This document shows positions 8,788 to 18,229 of a stretch of 18,479 bases of DNA, piece after piece. This stretch comes from Patescibacteria group bacterium UBA3291. GTDB lineage: Bacteria > Patescibacteriota > Gracilibacteria > Absconditabacterales > Absconditicoccaceae. The notes below the pieces were generated by a model that had not been told where the DNA came from, made no database searches, and was given only the letters and a program-made list of their open reading frames with translations. The first letter of the stretch is position 1; every line of letters begins with the position of its first letter. The position numbers and the translations under genes were made by a program. The stretch lies in assembly GCA_002361595.1 (NCBI GenBank), contig DETJ01000050.1, positions 1 to 18,479 of the forward strand, in the 5' to 3' direction.

Positions 8788-8815
8788 AGTATACACCTTT
8801 TTTTTAATATTGCAA
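8788..8815 (-). promoter_or_regulatory. Strong sigma-70-like promoter of the conserved CPR protein
   Basis: On the minus strand, TTGCAA (8810-8815), a 16-base spacer and TATACT (8788-8793). The start codon is about 40 bases further on, after an A-rich leader without a Shine-Dalgarno sequence. Confidence 0.7.
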
Positions 8816-8919
8816 ATTTTTACTAAGAAAATTTACAATAAAATTTCGAACAAAATCCCTGAATAAAAATCCCCATTCATTAAAGAATGAAGATTGATAT
8901 TTTTGGACTTAATTACAAT

Positions 8920-8991
8920 TGCCCCAGCGCGGAGTCGAACCGAGATTACAGTCTTCGCAGGACTGTGTCCTATCCATTGAACGACTGGGAC
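8920..8991 (-). tRNA. tRNA-Arg(GCG)
   Basis: A 72-nt cloverleaf on the minus strand with acceptor GTCCCAG/CTGGGGC, discriminator A, anticodon stem CAGTC/GACTG and loop CTGCGAA, giving anticodon GCG (8956-8958). The D loop carries the GGA typical of tRNA-Arg with A20. The T stem has one mismatch. CCA is not encoded. Most bacteria read CGT/CGC/CGA with ACG, modified to inosine. A GCG tRNA reads only CGC and CGT and leaves CGA to another tRNA, which fits the idea that CGA is reassigned here. Confidence 0.92.
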
Positions 8992-9070
8992 ATTACAACA
9001 TCTAAGCGAATTAATTGTAACGAATCCCCCAAAAAAAACAAGACAAAGTTCCAAAAATCTGAATTTTTAC

Positions 9071-9098
9071 TTGATTTTTCCGTCATTAAAACTAATCT
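9071..9098 (+). promoter_or_regulatory. Possible promoter of the 9135 membrane protein
   Basis: TTGATT (9071-9076), a 16-base spacer and TAATCT (9093-9098), leaving a leader of about 30 bases before the ATG at 9135. The rest of 8992-9134 shows nothing else. Confidence 0.45.
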
Positions 9099-9134
9099 AT
9101 GAGCATAAATTTTTATTTATATTTTTTTAATTAA

Positions 9135-9839
9135 ATGACAGAAGAAATTAAAACTCAAAATGAGCAAAAAAACACAGTTGCAACTGTTGGAATGGTATTT
9201 AGTATCATTTGATTGATTGCTCTAATCACTGTATTTTTTGCACGACTATGACTTCCTTTATTAATTGTATGATTCATACTATGAATAATTGGATTATTTT
9301 ATAAGCCAAGAGGAAAAGCTCGAGTTGCTATATGTATTCCATTAGTTGTCTTTATAGCTATAGCATCAGTAGTTTGTTATATTTGGAATTCTGTAAAGAC
9401 TCCTGCAAATGAGTTTGGAGAACGAGCAAAAGAAACATTAAACAATGAAACTCTTGAAAACGTAGACGAGGAAGCATTCAAAGCTATAATGCAAAACGAA
9501 ATTAATGAATTAATCAACAACAAGACTGAAGATGAATGGAAAAATATGTTTGAAAATAGCACATGATCAAATGCTATAGAAAAAGCATCTTATTTATTCT
9601 TTGGTCTAGTACAAGAAAGTCTAGAAAATAGTTTGGAAAAATACAATAATTGAGAATTACCTGAGATTATCGATAGTGATAATGAAATAATAACTGTAGA
9701 TATCGATGTTGAAGATAACGAAGACGAAGATACAAACGAAGAATCTGAAAATAGCGAAAATACCAGTAAAGAAAATGTAGAAGTTTTCACTCAATCAGAA
9801 AAAAATGATATTCAACAGATTCTAAACATTCTTGAATAA
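9135..9839 (+). CDS. Membrane protein with acidic C-terminal tail
   Basis: A 234-residue protein. Its N-terminal third has two or three hydrophobic helices rich in TGA-encoded glycine (VGMVFSIIGLIALITVFFA, LLIVGFILGIIGLFY, then CIPLVVFIAIASVVCYIW), a layout like DUF4190-type small membrane domains. The middle is helical and charged (residues about 95-165). The tail, about 175-220, is very acidic (DVEDNEDEDTNEESENSE). No function can be assigned. One CGA lies inside the first hydrophobic block (FFA-CGA-LGLPLL), where Trp would fit a membrane helix better than Arg. It has its own terminator. Confidence 0.82.
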
Positions 9840-9857
9840 TCTTTGACTTCATTACAT

Positions 9858-9892
9858 AAGAGACTTTCCACTTCCTGGGACGTCTCTTTTTC
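9858..9892 (+). terminator. Intrinsic terminator
   Basis: AAGAGAC / GTCTCTT stem with a 17-base loop and a following T run, 18 bases after the stop at 9839. Confidence 0.75.
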
Positions 9893-9909
9893 TTTTCTTG
9901 ATTTCTTTT

Positions 9910-9937
9910 TTGGAATTAATACTATTGAATGTAGATT
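9910..9937 (+). promoter_or_regulatory. Possible promoter of hrcA
   Basis: TTGGAA (9910-9915), 16 bases, TAGATT (9932-9937). A start about seven bases further would place the RNA 5' end at or next to the ATG at 9944, so the message could be leaderless if that start is used. No CIRCE-like TTAGCACTC inverted repeat is visible. Confidence 0.4.
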
Positions 9938-9955
9938 TTAATTATGTGCTTTTCT

Positions 9956-10633
9956 ATGGCGAAAAAGAAGGGCGATGAAAAATTATTAGCATTACTCGAT
10001 ATAGTTATCGATAATTATATCAACAAATGAGAACCCGTAGGTTCAAAGTTTTTGAATTCATTAGAAGAAATCGATGATGCACCATCTACACTCAGAAAAC
10101 ACCTAAATCAACTAGAAAAACAATGAATGGTTTATCAGCCTTATAATTCAAGCTGAAGAATTCCTACTGTAGACTGACTAAAATTATATATCGAAAATTA
10201 TCTCCAACAGATGGAAAATATGCAAAGTTTGGAGGTAGATAATGCTAGACAGAACATGAAAGAAATGGTGGAAATGCTATGAAGTTTGGTAGATGGAGTA
10301 ATTATAGGTTTTCTTAGAAATGATGAATATTATTATTTGTGAGTAAACAATCTTCTCAAAGAAACAGATAAAGATCACCTGGATGAAACCAAATCAATCA
10401 TTTCTTTTATCGAAGAAAAAAGAATTGTAAAGCATATTGACTGAAAAATTTTGAAAAAAAATCAGATTTACTACACATTTATGGAAGACGATAACACGAC
10501 CATTTCAGCAGTGTATGCAAAAGTTGTATTAGAATGATATGACTGCATTTTAGCTGTAGTTTGACCACTTAGAGTAAACTATAAAAAGAACGTAGCAATA
10601 TTATCCCAAGTATTACAAAAGCTAGACCAATAA
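9956..10633 (+). CDS. hrcA: Heat-inducible transcription repressor HrcA (short form)
   Basis: A 225-residue HrcA-like repressor. The N-terminal winged-helix domain has NYINKGEPVGSKFL, APSTLRKHLNQLEKQGMVYQP and SSGRIPTVDGLKLYIENY, matching the family's EPVGSK and SAGRIPT signatures with TGA for the key glycines. The C-terminal GAF-like part has YYLGVNNLLKE and AVVGPLRVNYKKNV, matching the family's GPxRMxY. It is about 110 residues shorter than typical HrcA (about 340); the inserted dimerisation region is mostly missing. By family it would repress chaperone genes by binding CIRCE elements, but none is visible in this window. An in-frame ATG at 9944 is an alternative start. The next gene, 54 bases on, is not grpE. 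Confidence 0.88.
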
Positions 10634-10687
10634 AAATAAATCTGAATAAAATTTTTGAAAATATTTACTTTTATGTAAATTTGAACA

Positions 10688-11203
10688 ATGGGAACCAAAG
10701 TAGAGAACAATGAAAAATCTCAAAATTATGTAGAACTTACAGAAAGTCAGATTTTTGAAAAAATTAAAAATGATTTAAATCCAATCCAAGAAAACTTAGC
10801 AGAAAAGAAAATAACAATCAATGAAGCAAAATCTGAACTCAAAAAAATTAACGAATGGTTACAATGAACTAAACTTGAAACTAAAGATAAAAAAGAACTC
10901 TGAAAAGCGTTCGAAAAATTAATAAAATTAGAAAAAAATATTGATGAAAACACACTCAAAGATGAAGTAAAAGAAATAATAAACTTACTCGAAACTCTGA
11001 CCAAAAAAGATTTAGCAAATCTGAATCGAGAAGTACAACAGAACAACAAACAACGACGAATCCCTTCTGAACGTAAACCTGAAGTCCAAAAATGAATTGA
11101 TGAATCTTCAGACAAGTTTGATTTAACAGTCCACGAAGCCGCTGAAGACAAAAATCCTATCGCTAAAAAAATTGGTGAACGAATGGAATATTTAATGTCA
11201 TAA
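10688..11203 (+). CDS. Unknown helical protein after hrcA
   Basis: A 171-residue, highly charged protein predicted almost entirely helical: MGTKVENNEKSQNYVELTES, coiled-coil-like stretches at about residues 22-120 (NPIQENLAEKKITINEAKSE), a basic linker around residue 125 with two adjacent CGA codons, and a C-terminal KKIGE-CGA-MEYLMS. It occupies the place where grpE often follows hrcA but shows no GrpE signature. There is no signal peptide or membrane span. No promoter or terminator separates it from hrcA, so co-transcription is likely. Confidence 0.78.
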
Positions 11204-11226
11204 TATATTTTATATTTAAATAAAAA

Positions 11227-11724
11227 ATGAAAGAAATCGTACAAAGTGCATGATGAATCGTTTACTATCTAGATAAGGAATGAGAACCTAGATATCTTTT
11301 GATAAAACGCCATGCTTTATCTGGAAAAATAGAACGGGTCGCTCCCAAATGAAAAATCCAAATTTGAGAAGATGAAAAAAAAGCCGCAATAAGAGAAATT
11401 TGGGAAGAAACCTGACTGAAAAAGGAAGATTTAATTGTAAAACAATTACTCTGAACAACTTCTCTTAGAAGTAGTGAAACTAAATTATGACATTTAGACA
11501 AAGATGTTACATATTTTTTGATGAAATTTACATGAGATCCAAGTAGTGTAAAATTAATTGAATGAGAATGATATATTTGAGTTTATAAACGAGCCACTAT
11601 AGAAGAGGCATTATGACTAATGTATTATGCTGATATCCGTGAATTAGTTAGAAAAAGTTATTTTCTTATTAGAGAAGAGAAAAAAAACCAGTGAGTTAAG
11701 GCTAATTTTTTCGATAAATTATAA
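11227..11724 (+). CDS. Nudix hydrolase
   Basis: A 165-residue Nudix-family pyrophosphohydrolase. The Nudix box is complete at residues 42-64, G-x5-E-x7-REIWEETGL, and both its glycines are TGA codons. The N-terminus MKEIVQSAGGIVYY is the usual first strand of the fold, and PKGKIQIGE matches the PKGHIExGE pattern of bis-nucleoside tetraphosphate and related Nudix enzymes. The substrate is not determinable. Codon 37, CGG, precedes VAPKG where the family has Trp, and codon 122, CGA, precedes ATIEEAL where the family again has Trp, so both fit Trp better than Arg. It follows the helical protein by 23 bases and probably belongs to the hrcA transcript. Confidence 0.95.
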
Positions 11725-11822
11725 AAAAATTTCAACAATCAAAAATTGCTTAAAAAATATAAAAATTTTCAAGTTCGATTTGACTTTTAAATGTATTTTA
11801 ATACAAGTATTTTGTGGATTTT

Positions 11823-11828
11823 TATAAT
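11823..11828 (+). promoter_or_regulatory. Possible -10 box before the exported-protein gene run
   Basis: A perfect TATAAT lies 9 bases before the ATG at 11838. No good -35 box stands at the right distance; a TTGACT at 11780-11785 is too far upstream. If used, the leader would be only a few bases long. Confidence 0.35.
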
Positions 11829-11837
11829 AGATAAAAA

Positions 11838-12335
11838 ATGAATATCGTAAAGGGATTCTCGAAATATATCATCATAGTTGTTATCGGTACTTTGATAGCT
11901 TTTTTTGTAGCTTGGATTCAATACGATACTCAAGATTTATCAGCAAGCATTTTATCACTTACTGAACAAGATTTTTTCGAATCTAGTCAGTGGGATGCTT
12001 GATACAAAAAAGAAAATCAAATTTTCGAAGTATTTTTAGCTGAACAAGCTAGAAATCAGTGACCATTGACTGTTTCAATTTTATATTCTCCAGACAATAT
12101 TGAACGATTTATAGAGCAAATAGATACAAAATATTCCGTGAATATCGACAAACAAGATGCATGAAATTTAATTCTAAACGTAGATTGATACAATAATTGA
12201 GACTTCGCAGAGTGATTATTCGAGTTACCATATAGTTGAGATTCTAAAGATATCACTCTCGAATATATCAAATCTAATAATTTAGATTTTGCAATATGAA
12301 ATCTAGATAATATAGAAAAAAATCAGACCCATTAA
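11838..12335 (+). CDS. Unknown protein with N-terminal membrane anchor
   Basis: A 165-residue protein beginning MNIVKGFSKYIIIVVIGTLI, one hydrophobic helix to about residue 26, then an exported alpha/beta domain with LTVSILYSPDNIE, NLILNVDGYNNGDF and ITLEYIKSNNLDFAIGNL. No cleavage site or lipobox is clear, so it is probably anchored with the domain outside. Not recognised. First gene of a run whose gaps are 24, 53 and 25 bases. Confidence 0.8.
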
Positions 12336-12359
12336 CTTTTATTTCCATTATTCATTATA

Positions 12360-14213
12360 ATGAAAAAATTTGTACTTGGAATTTTAGCTTTTATGTGACT
12401 ATGATTTTGAGCAATATTTGCTCAAAACAATATACTACCAGATAGCGCTAATATTGAAGTTAAAAGCGAAATAATCGAAGGAGAAGCAACAAATATATCT
12501 GTTACCATGATGAAAAATGGGTCTAAAATGAATAATTATGACTGAACTATATATTTCACAATCGAAGAAGAAAATTGAACACCACTAAAACCAAGTGAAT
12601 ATACATTACCTAATGGATCAATATATACTTTTGAAGAACAAGATTTATGATCAAAAGAATTTCAAAAGGGATTGGAAATAAAAAGAGAATGAGTTTTTTA
12701 TATTCAGGTTGAAGACTTAAATGATGATGATGAAAAAATCTTATGAAGACAACAAATTACTGTGGTGAAAAAATCAGTTGCTAATTGAGATTACCATATA
12801 GAAATATATTCTCCATCACCTGAAGCATCAATTTCAAATGGGAAAATTGATATTCTTGGAAATGTTCCTGAACTTCCAAATTCAAAGGCTCTTATATACG
12901 TAGATAATGATCCTGCTATCACAGTAGATGTTGATTCAACATGAATCATAAATTATTCTATTGGAAATCTTGAATTATGAAGACATACACTAAGAGTAGA
13001 GATCCCCGATATGGAATGAACTATACTATGAACATCTGACAAAATATCATTTACAGTAGCTGAAAATGACAGCACATTAATAAAAGATGTACAAGTTTAT
13101 CCTGCAAAAGGACTTATGGTATGAGACAAAACAAAAATCACAGTTCTTACGGATGAAATGGTTGAATCTGTAAAAATGAAACTTTCAGATAGACCAGACA
13201 ATGGTGGATTAATTCTAACCAAAGATCAAACTTGAGAATTTTCTTATGATGTACATCTAATTGCTACATGAGATATCAATATTACACTAGAAACTACAAC
13301 TGCAAACAATACTGTTTCTCAAACATATGAAAACATCAAACAATTTACAGTAGTCGATACTCCAGAAATTTTGAATGTTAAGACAAATAAAGATGAGGAA
13401 AATCAAACAGTGACTGTTTCATGGGACATACTAAATTGAGATCCTGTAACCGGATATTCTATTAAATACCAATGATCGTGAGGTAATATTTTATGAGAAG
13501 AAGAAACAGAAAACAGATCATTCACATTCAAAGATGTACCATATGATACAGAAATAGATGTAAATATAACACCTATCTGGAAAAATGCATTAGGTTTGCG
13601 TGTTCACTGAGCTGCAGCACAATCAAAAATTATAAAATTCGTTGTAACAAAACCAAGTAACTGCTGAAACTGAGTAGCTGATCCATGAGAAGATTGTACT
13701 ACTTGTGCTGAAGATTTATGAGATGAATGCCCAGCCTGAGAGCCTGTTTCACTATGAAATATTGCAAGTTGTTGAAATTGAATAAAAGATGAATGAGAGA
13801 ATTGCTGAAACTGTATGGAAGATTTATGAGATGAATGTTTGACTGAACCTAGATGTACAGTTCAGAACATAGCTACACGTACTACAAAAGTATGAAACAA
13901 CTATTATCTTATCCGAGATAAAGTAGAAAATGTAAAGAAATATATAGTATATAGTTCAGCTACTCCTGACGGACTAAATAAAGTAAAAGTTTACGAAACT
14001 ACTGATACAAGTTATGAATATCCATTTGATTACACAGCTAAAGAAGATCAATACATGTATTTTCGAATTGTATGAATATGTGATGATGGAGAAAAATTAG
14101 AACTAACTTGAGCTACAAAAATACAAGTTTGACCAGCTGAAAATTTCTTCTTACTCATGTGTCTAACTTTCCTAATCTATTTTTGAATAAAATTATTCAG
14201 AGAAACCGAATAA
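12360..14213 (+). CDS. Surface protein with Ig/fibronectin-like domains, Cys-rich repeats and C-terminal membrane anchor
   Basis: A 617-residue exported protein. Signal peptide MKKFVLGILAFMGLGFGAIFA (residues 1-21), then beta-sandwich segments: about 130-230 (YSPSPEASISNGKIDILG), 230-330, and a fibronectin-like domain about 340-430 (TVTVSWDILNGDPVTGYSI). Residues 435-500 hold two or three Cys-rich units: CGNGVADPGEDC, a CxxC-like TTCAEDLGDEC, and, beginning at Cys471, CGNGIKDEGENCGNC again followed by EDLGDEC. These resemble the CGNGxxExGExC motif of Myxococcus-type cysteine-rich repeats. A second fibronectin-like domain follows at about 510-590, then a C-terminal membrane helix NFFLLMCLTFLIYFGIKLF and a short charged tail. 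Glycine is mostly TGA. CGA codon 519 (LI-CGA-DKVEN) falls on the conserved fibronectin Trp. Probably an adhesin-like cell-envelope protein. Confidence 0.88.
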
Positions 14214-14266
14214 TATTCAGCCATACAACTTACACATTAAACATTCATTTAAAAATAAAATAAATA

Positions 14267-17254
14267 ATGAAAGCTTTTCCAAAAAAATATAATGCCCAAG
14301 AATTACGCAATCGATCCAAAAAATATAAAGAAATTAATAATTACAAAATCATAGAGAACAATATTTTTTCTCCCTGAGATATTCCTATTTCTGAAAAGTT
14401 ATCTTACCAAGATCTCTTTTATCACTACATAAGAGATTTTTGAAACTACATAAACAACAGAAAAGACAAGGACAACGAATACCAACAACTATTCATAGCA
14501 TCCAGCGATCAAATAAAAAGTATATGTTCTGTATACGAATTTTTTGATAAAAAGAATCAAAAACCAAACCAAGTCTGAGTCGAGAAATTTAAAAGACACT
14601 TAAAATCTACATCTCAAAAAAATATCAAAGCTAACAATAAAATATTAGAGAATTACCTATCTAGTAAATATAAAATATATGTTCCTGATTCTGATTTATA
14701 CTTATATGTACTAAATAAATTACATTCACTACGAGAAAAATGAAAATTAACATACGAAAAAAAAATCTGATATCGATCATTTAATTTACAAACCTCAATT
14801 TCAGCTCAACACATTACACGAAAGGAGGAAACTAGACCTTTCTATGTGCTAAAATATTTTGTATGAGCAAAATGTGAAACATTACCTGTATGTCTCGATG
14901 ATATAGATTTATGCTGCTGAGATGTAGCATTATTGGTTCATCCAAAAGACAAAAGATACAGCAAATATATCTGAAAAAATGCGATAATTCCATTATGTAA
15001 TCGTCAGATTCCTATAATATGAGATGAAAATGTAAACATTGCATTAAACAACTGAATTCAAAGAGTATGTCCATGCTCAGACCAAGAAAGCATAAGCATA
15101 GCTGAAAAATATTGACTACCTACTGATATCTACGTATTTAATCAACAATGATTATATACAGATTTTATCCATGAACCTGCTTTCATCTGACAAGAAAGAA
15201 ACAAATATTATTCAAATATTGAATGATTCATAAATGATATATGAAATTTAGATAAAAAATGAGAGAAAACAGTAAATACCCCATACTTAAATTATATCAA
15301 TGAACGCCTAATACCATATAAAATAGATCAAATTACATTAGACTTGTCTGAAGAAAAAGAATCTATTATAAATAAAATTTTTAATAAAGATCTGAAGATT
15401 TCATTTTTAGACTCAGAATTCTGAGAAATTTTGGAACAAATAGATTTATTACAGAATGAAAAAAAGGAGCATGAAGAAGAAAATAATCAAATAAATGAAG
15501 ATGAATCAAACAATTTTCAAAGTAACATCTCCGAACTAAGACAAAAAATCATAGATAAAATAGATAAATATTTACCAAACTATTTAGTTTGTAATAGTCA
15601 GCTACCATATTGACGAAGAATTCCTTTTATAAGAAACACTAATTGAGATATTTCATTTTTTGATCTAGAAAATAAATGTTCAAAACGGGAAGAAAATCCA
15701 TTACTATTATGTTTCAATTTTATAATTCTATCATTAGTTCGTATATGAATATTTTGAAACTGAAATAAAGATGGTAAAACAAAACTATGTGAATACAATA
15801 AATTTATCAGAATACTTTCAGAAAATGAAAAGAAGATAGAATATTTTACGAAATACCTATCAGAAATCAAATGAGATAAGCCTGAATATAAAAAATTTTC
15901 TCAAATAATCCAAAATCTGACAGATGAACAAAATCCATCTACCAGTGATTGTTTAGATTTAATTAAAAAATCAGATTTATTACAACAAGACTGAAACCAA
16001 CTATTACTTAATTTAACATGAATATTGACTGATACAATCGATCACGATTTCATCCAATTATGTATTCCTTGCTATCTATACGATAAAAACATAAAAATAA
16101 ACAATCAAATTATTTTTAGAGAGGATGAAAAAAATATAATTTTCAAAAAATTATTGATACAAGAACTATTTCTCTGAAAAACGATCTCAAATGATTTCAA
16201 AGAATTTACATACAATAAAGAGAATGAATTTTTGTGAGATAAACAGCTAACTAAACTACAAAAAGAACAATCTCAACGAAATTTATTTCAACTATACTGA
16301 GAAAGTCCTGTCAGATTAAACTTTTTAATCAATCAAACATACGATCAAAAAGAAATAATATTAAATAGTTTTTTTCTAAAACAGATCTGGAATGCAACTA
16401 GACTGTGTATACAAAAAGATTTTTTACCAAAAAATATAGAAGAAATCCTAAATAATCAACCTGAAGATTTGGAAGATTTGGATGTTTGATTTTTGTACAA
16501 CTTAAAAAACATATATGAATCTCGAAAAGAAGTAGAAACATATGAACAATACGTAAAATTTTTCATAAACTTCAAATGACTAATTCAAGATTCATTTTTT
16601 TCTCGATATTTGGAAGTACAAAAAATAAAACCATCAAAAAATATACAATTTATTTGCTGTTACTTTTTCAATCTTCTATTAAATATTTTGTATCCACTGA
16701 CGCCAGAATTTGTGGATGCTCTACAGTATATTTCTGAAAGAGAATTCTTACTACCTGTTGATGATATACAACTAAATAGATCCATAGATTTCAATTTACA
16801 TCTAATCTACGATACATTCCTAAGAATAAAAAATATAAAAATTGAAAATAATATAAAACAACACGAACCATGTAATATCTTCATAAAATCTAATCCAACA
16901 ATATGTGAATTATTCACAAAATATGAACAGATTTTCAAAAATTATTTCCATATTTCTGAAATATTATATCTCAGACTACATGAACAATCTCCACTATGAT
17001 ATGAAACATTTTCTAATGATACACTAACCATCTGAATACAAGCATGAAATTATACAAACGCTAAAGAAAAAGATTCATTAGAAAATATAGAAAAAGAAAT
17101 AAAAAATCTAGATGATAAATTAAATCTACTTAGACAGCGTATACAGATTTTACCAGAAGGAGAACAGCGTACAAAAGCTGAAGAAGAATATTGAAATACA
17201 AAAGAAGAACTAGAAAATCTGACTATAAAATATAGTCTACTTAGCAGTAAATAA
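14267..17254 (+). CDS. Valyl-tRNA synthetase-like protein lacking the catalytic motifs
   Basis: A 995-residue relative of class I ValRS/IleRS along its whole length. Editing (CP1) domain: GDVALLVHPKDKRYSKYIGK at about 218-237 and IPIIGDENV, both close to canonical text. Second catalytic half: CNSQLPYGRRIPFI at about 440-455, aligning with CISRQLWWGHRIPVW. Anticodon-binding domain: QIWNATRLCIQ, then S-CGA-YLEVQK at 780. C-terminal coiled coil, about 931-995, like the ValRS arm. What is missing: the HIGH block (region about 42-52 reads IPISEKLSYQD), KMSKS (about 645-665 reads ENEFLGDKQ), the TTRPET of editing (LDDIDL at 210-215), and the zinc cysteines. Residue 272 keeps the Asp of the editing AHD motif but 275 is Ser. 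Aminoacylation is therefore unlikely. It could be a tRNA-binding regulator or a non-translational paralogue. It lies 53 bases after a surface-protein gene and 25 before a lipoprotein gene. The frame is intact with no decay, so it is not an ordinary pseudogene. Confidence 0.85.
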
Positions 17255-17279
17255 TTTTATTTTTAATAATCACCATAAA

Positions 17280-18158
17280 ATGAAAAAATCTTTATTTAGT
17301 ATTTTATTATTAAATTTCTTTTTATTAGCAGGATGTGGAAATAATACTCTTATCGGAGATGATTCTAAAACTGAAGTTAATACTTGAAGTGAAATAGCAC
17401 AAGAAATTAATAATAATCTAACTCTTGAAGATACAATTATTAATTACATTGAAAATAATTATTCTTGTGATGATCAATCTAAAATGTTTGTTAATTATGC
17501 AGAATTATGAATGAAGTCTTTACAAAATTGATTGTCGGAATGGTATATATTAGCAAATGGTGAATGATTTTACATCGATGAGAGATGAAATCTGAATAAT
17601 AGTTGTGGATTTAGTGTTCCTATGAAAATAGTTACTTCTTCTAAGGATTGAATAAATTATACAGTAACTGATTCTGTTCAAGCAAGAGACTGAAGTGATT
17701 ATGACGAATCAATAAGAGAAATGTTTTCTGAAGAAGCCATCGATATATTGAATAACTGAAATCTTAGATTTTTGGATGGAAGAACTCTCCTAGAAAGGGC
17801 TGAAGAATATTTTGGAGTAACTATCATTCCTGAAACTGAAAATAATTTTGAATGTAAATTCTGTGATAGATTATGGTACTATGAACCGTTAGAAAATGAA
17901 GACTGAAAAAATAATGAATTAACGTTTAACTATGTATCTGAAGATAATTGAAACGATACAATATATTTCGGTTCAGATTGAACTTTCAAAGCTGAGTGAA
18001 ACTGGGATGCTGGAGAATGAACTCGAACATTTGGACAAGATGAAAACACAGTAATTGTGCTAAATAATAATTTAGACCACGTATATGATAGATATATTAT
18101 CACATCTCAGACTGAAAATTCACTAAGTACAATATTAGAAATTATCCAAAAAAGATAA
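17280..18158 (+). CDS. Lipoprotein with C-terminal beta-rich (lipocalin-like) segment
   Basis: A 292-residue lipoprotein. MKKSLFSILLLNFFLLAGC has a textbook lipobox (LAGC, Cys19), so it is lipidated and on the outer face of the membrane. An unrecognised mostly helical and loop domain spans about 40-190, with Cys pairs at NYSCDD, NNSCGF and the CKFC of ECKFCDRLWYYE. The last about 90 residues look like a small beta domain: IYFGSDGTFKAEGNWDAGEG, then T-CGA-TFGQDENTVIVL. In lipocalin-like domains this last strand usually reads GTWTF, so CGA (codon 249) fits Trp. No promoter precedes it; it probably shares the transcript starting upstream. There is no clear terminator after it, but a new promoter starts at 18166. 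Confidence 0.9.
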
Positions 18159-18165
18159 AAATTCA

Positions 18166-18193
18166 TTGAGAAAAACAAGCAATAAATTATAAT
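18166..18193 (+). promoter_or_regulatory. Sigma-70-like promoter of the U32 peptidase gene
   Basis: TTGAGA (18166-18171), a 16-base spacer and a perfect TATAAT (18188-18193); the leader is about 30 bases. Confidence 0.7.
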
Positions 18194-18229
18194 AAGAATC
18201 GTAAATTTTTATGATAAATTTTTGTGAAA

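Noticed and set aside
9956..10633. CIRCE operator near hrcA
   Set aside because: No TTAGCACTC...GAGTGCTAA inverted repeat could be found; a TTAGCATTACTC at about 9987 has no matching second arm and lies inside the gene.
10747..11501. Minus-strand frames at 10747-11244 and 11265-11501
   Set aside because: They are shadows of the helical protein and the Nudix gene on the plus strand, the latter with a complete Nudix box.
14267..17254. Reading the ValRS-like gene as a decayed pseudogene
   Set aside because: There are no frameshifts and no TAA/TAG within 995 codons, and the domain order is complete, which is not expected of a decaying gene of this age of divergence.
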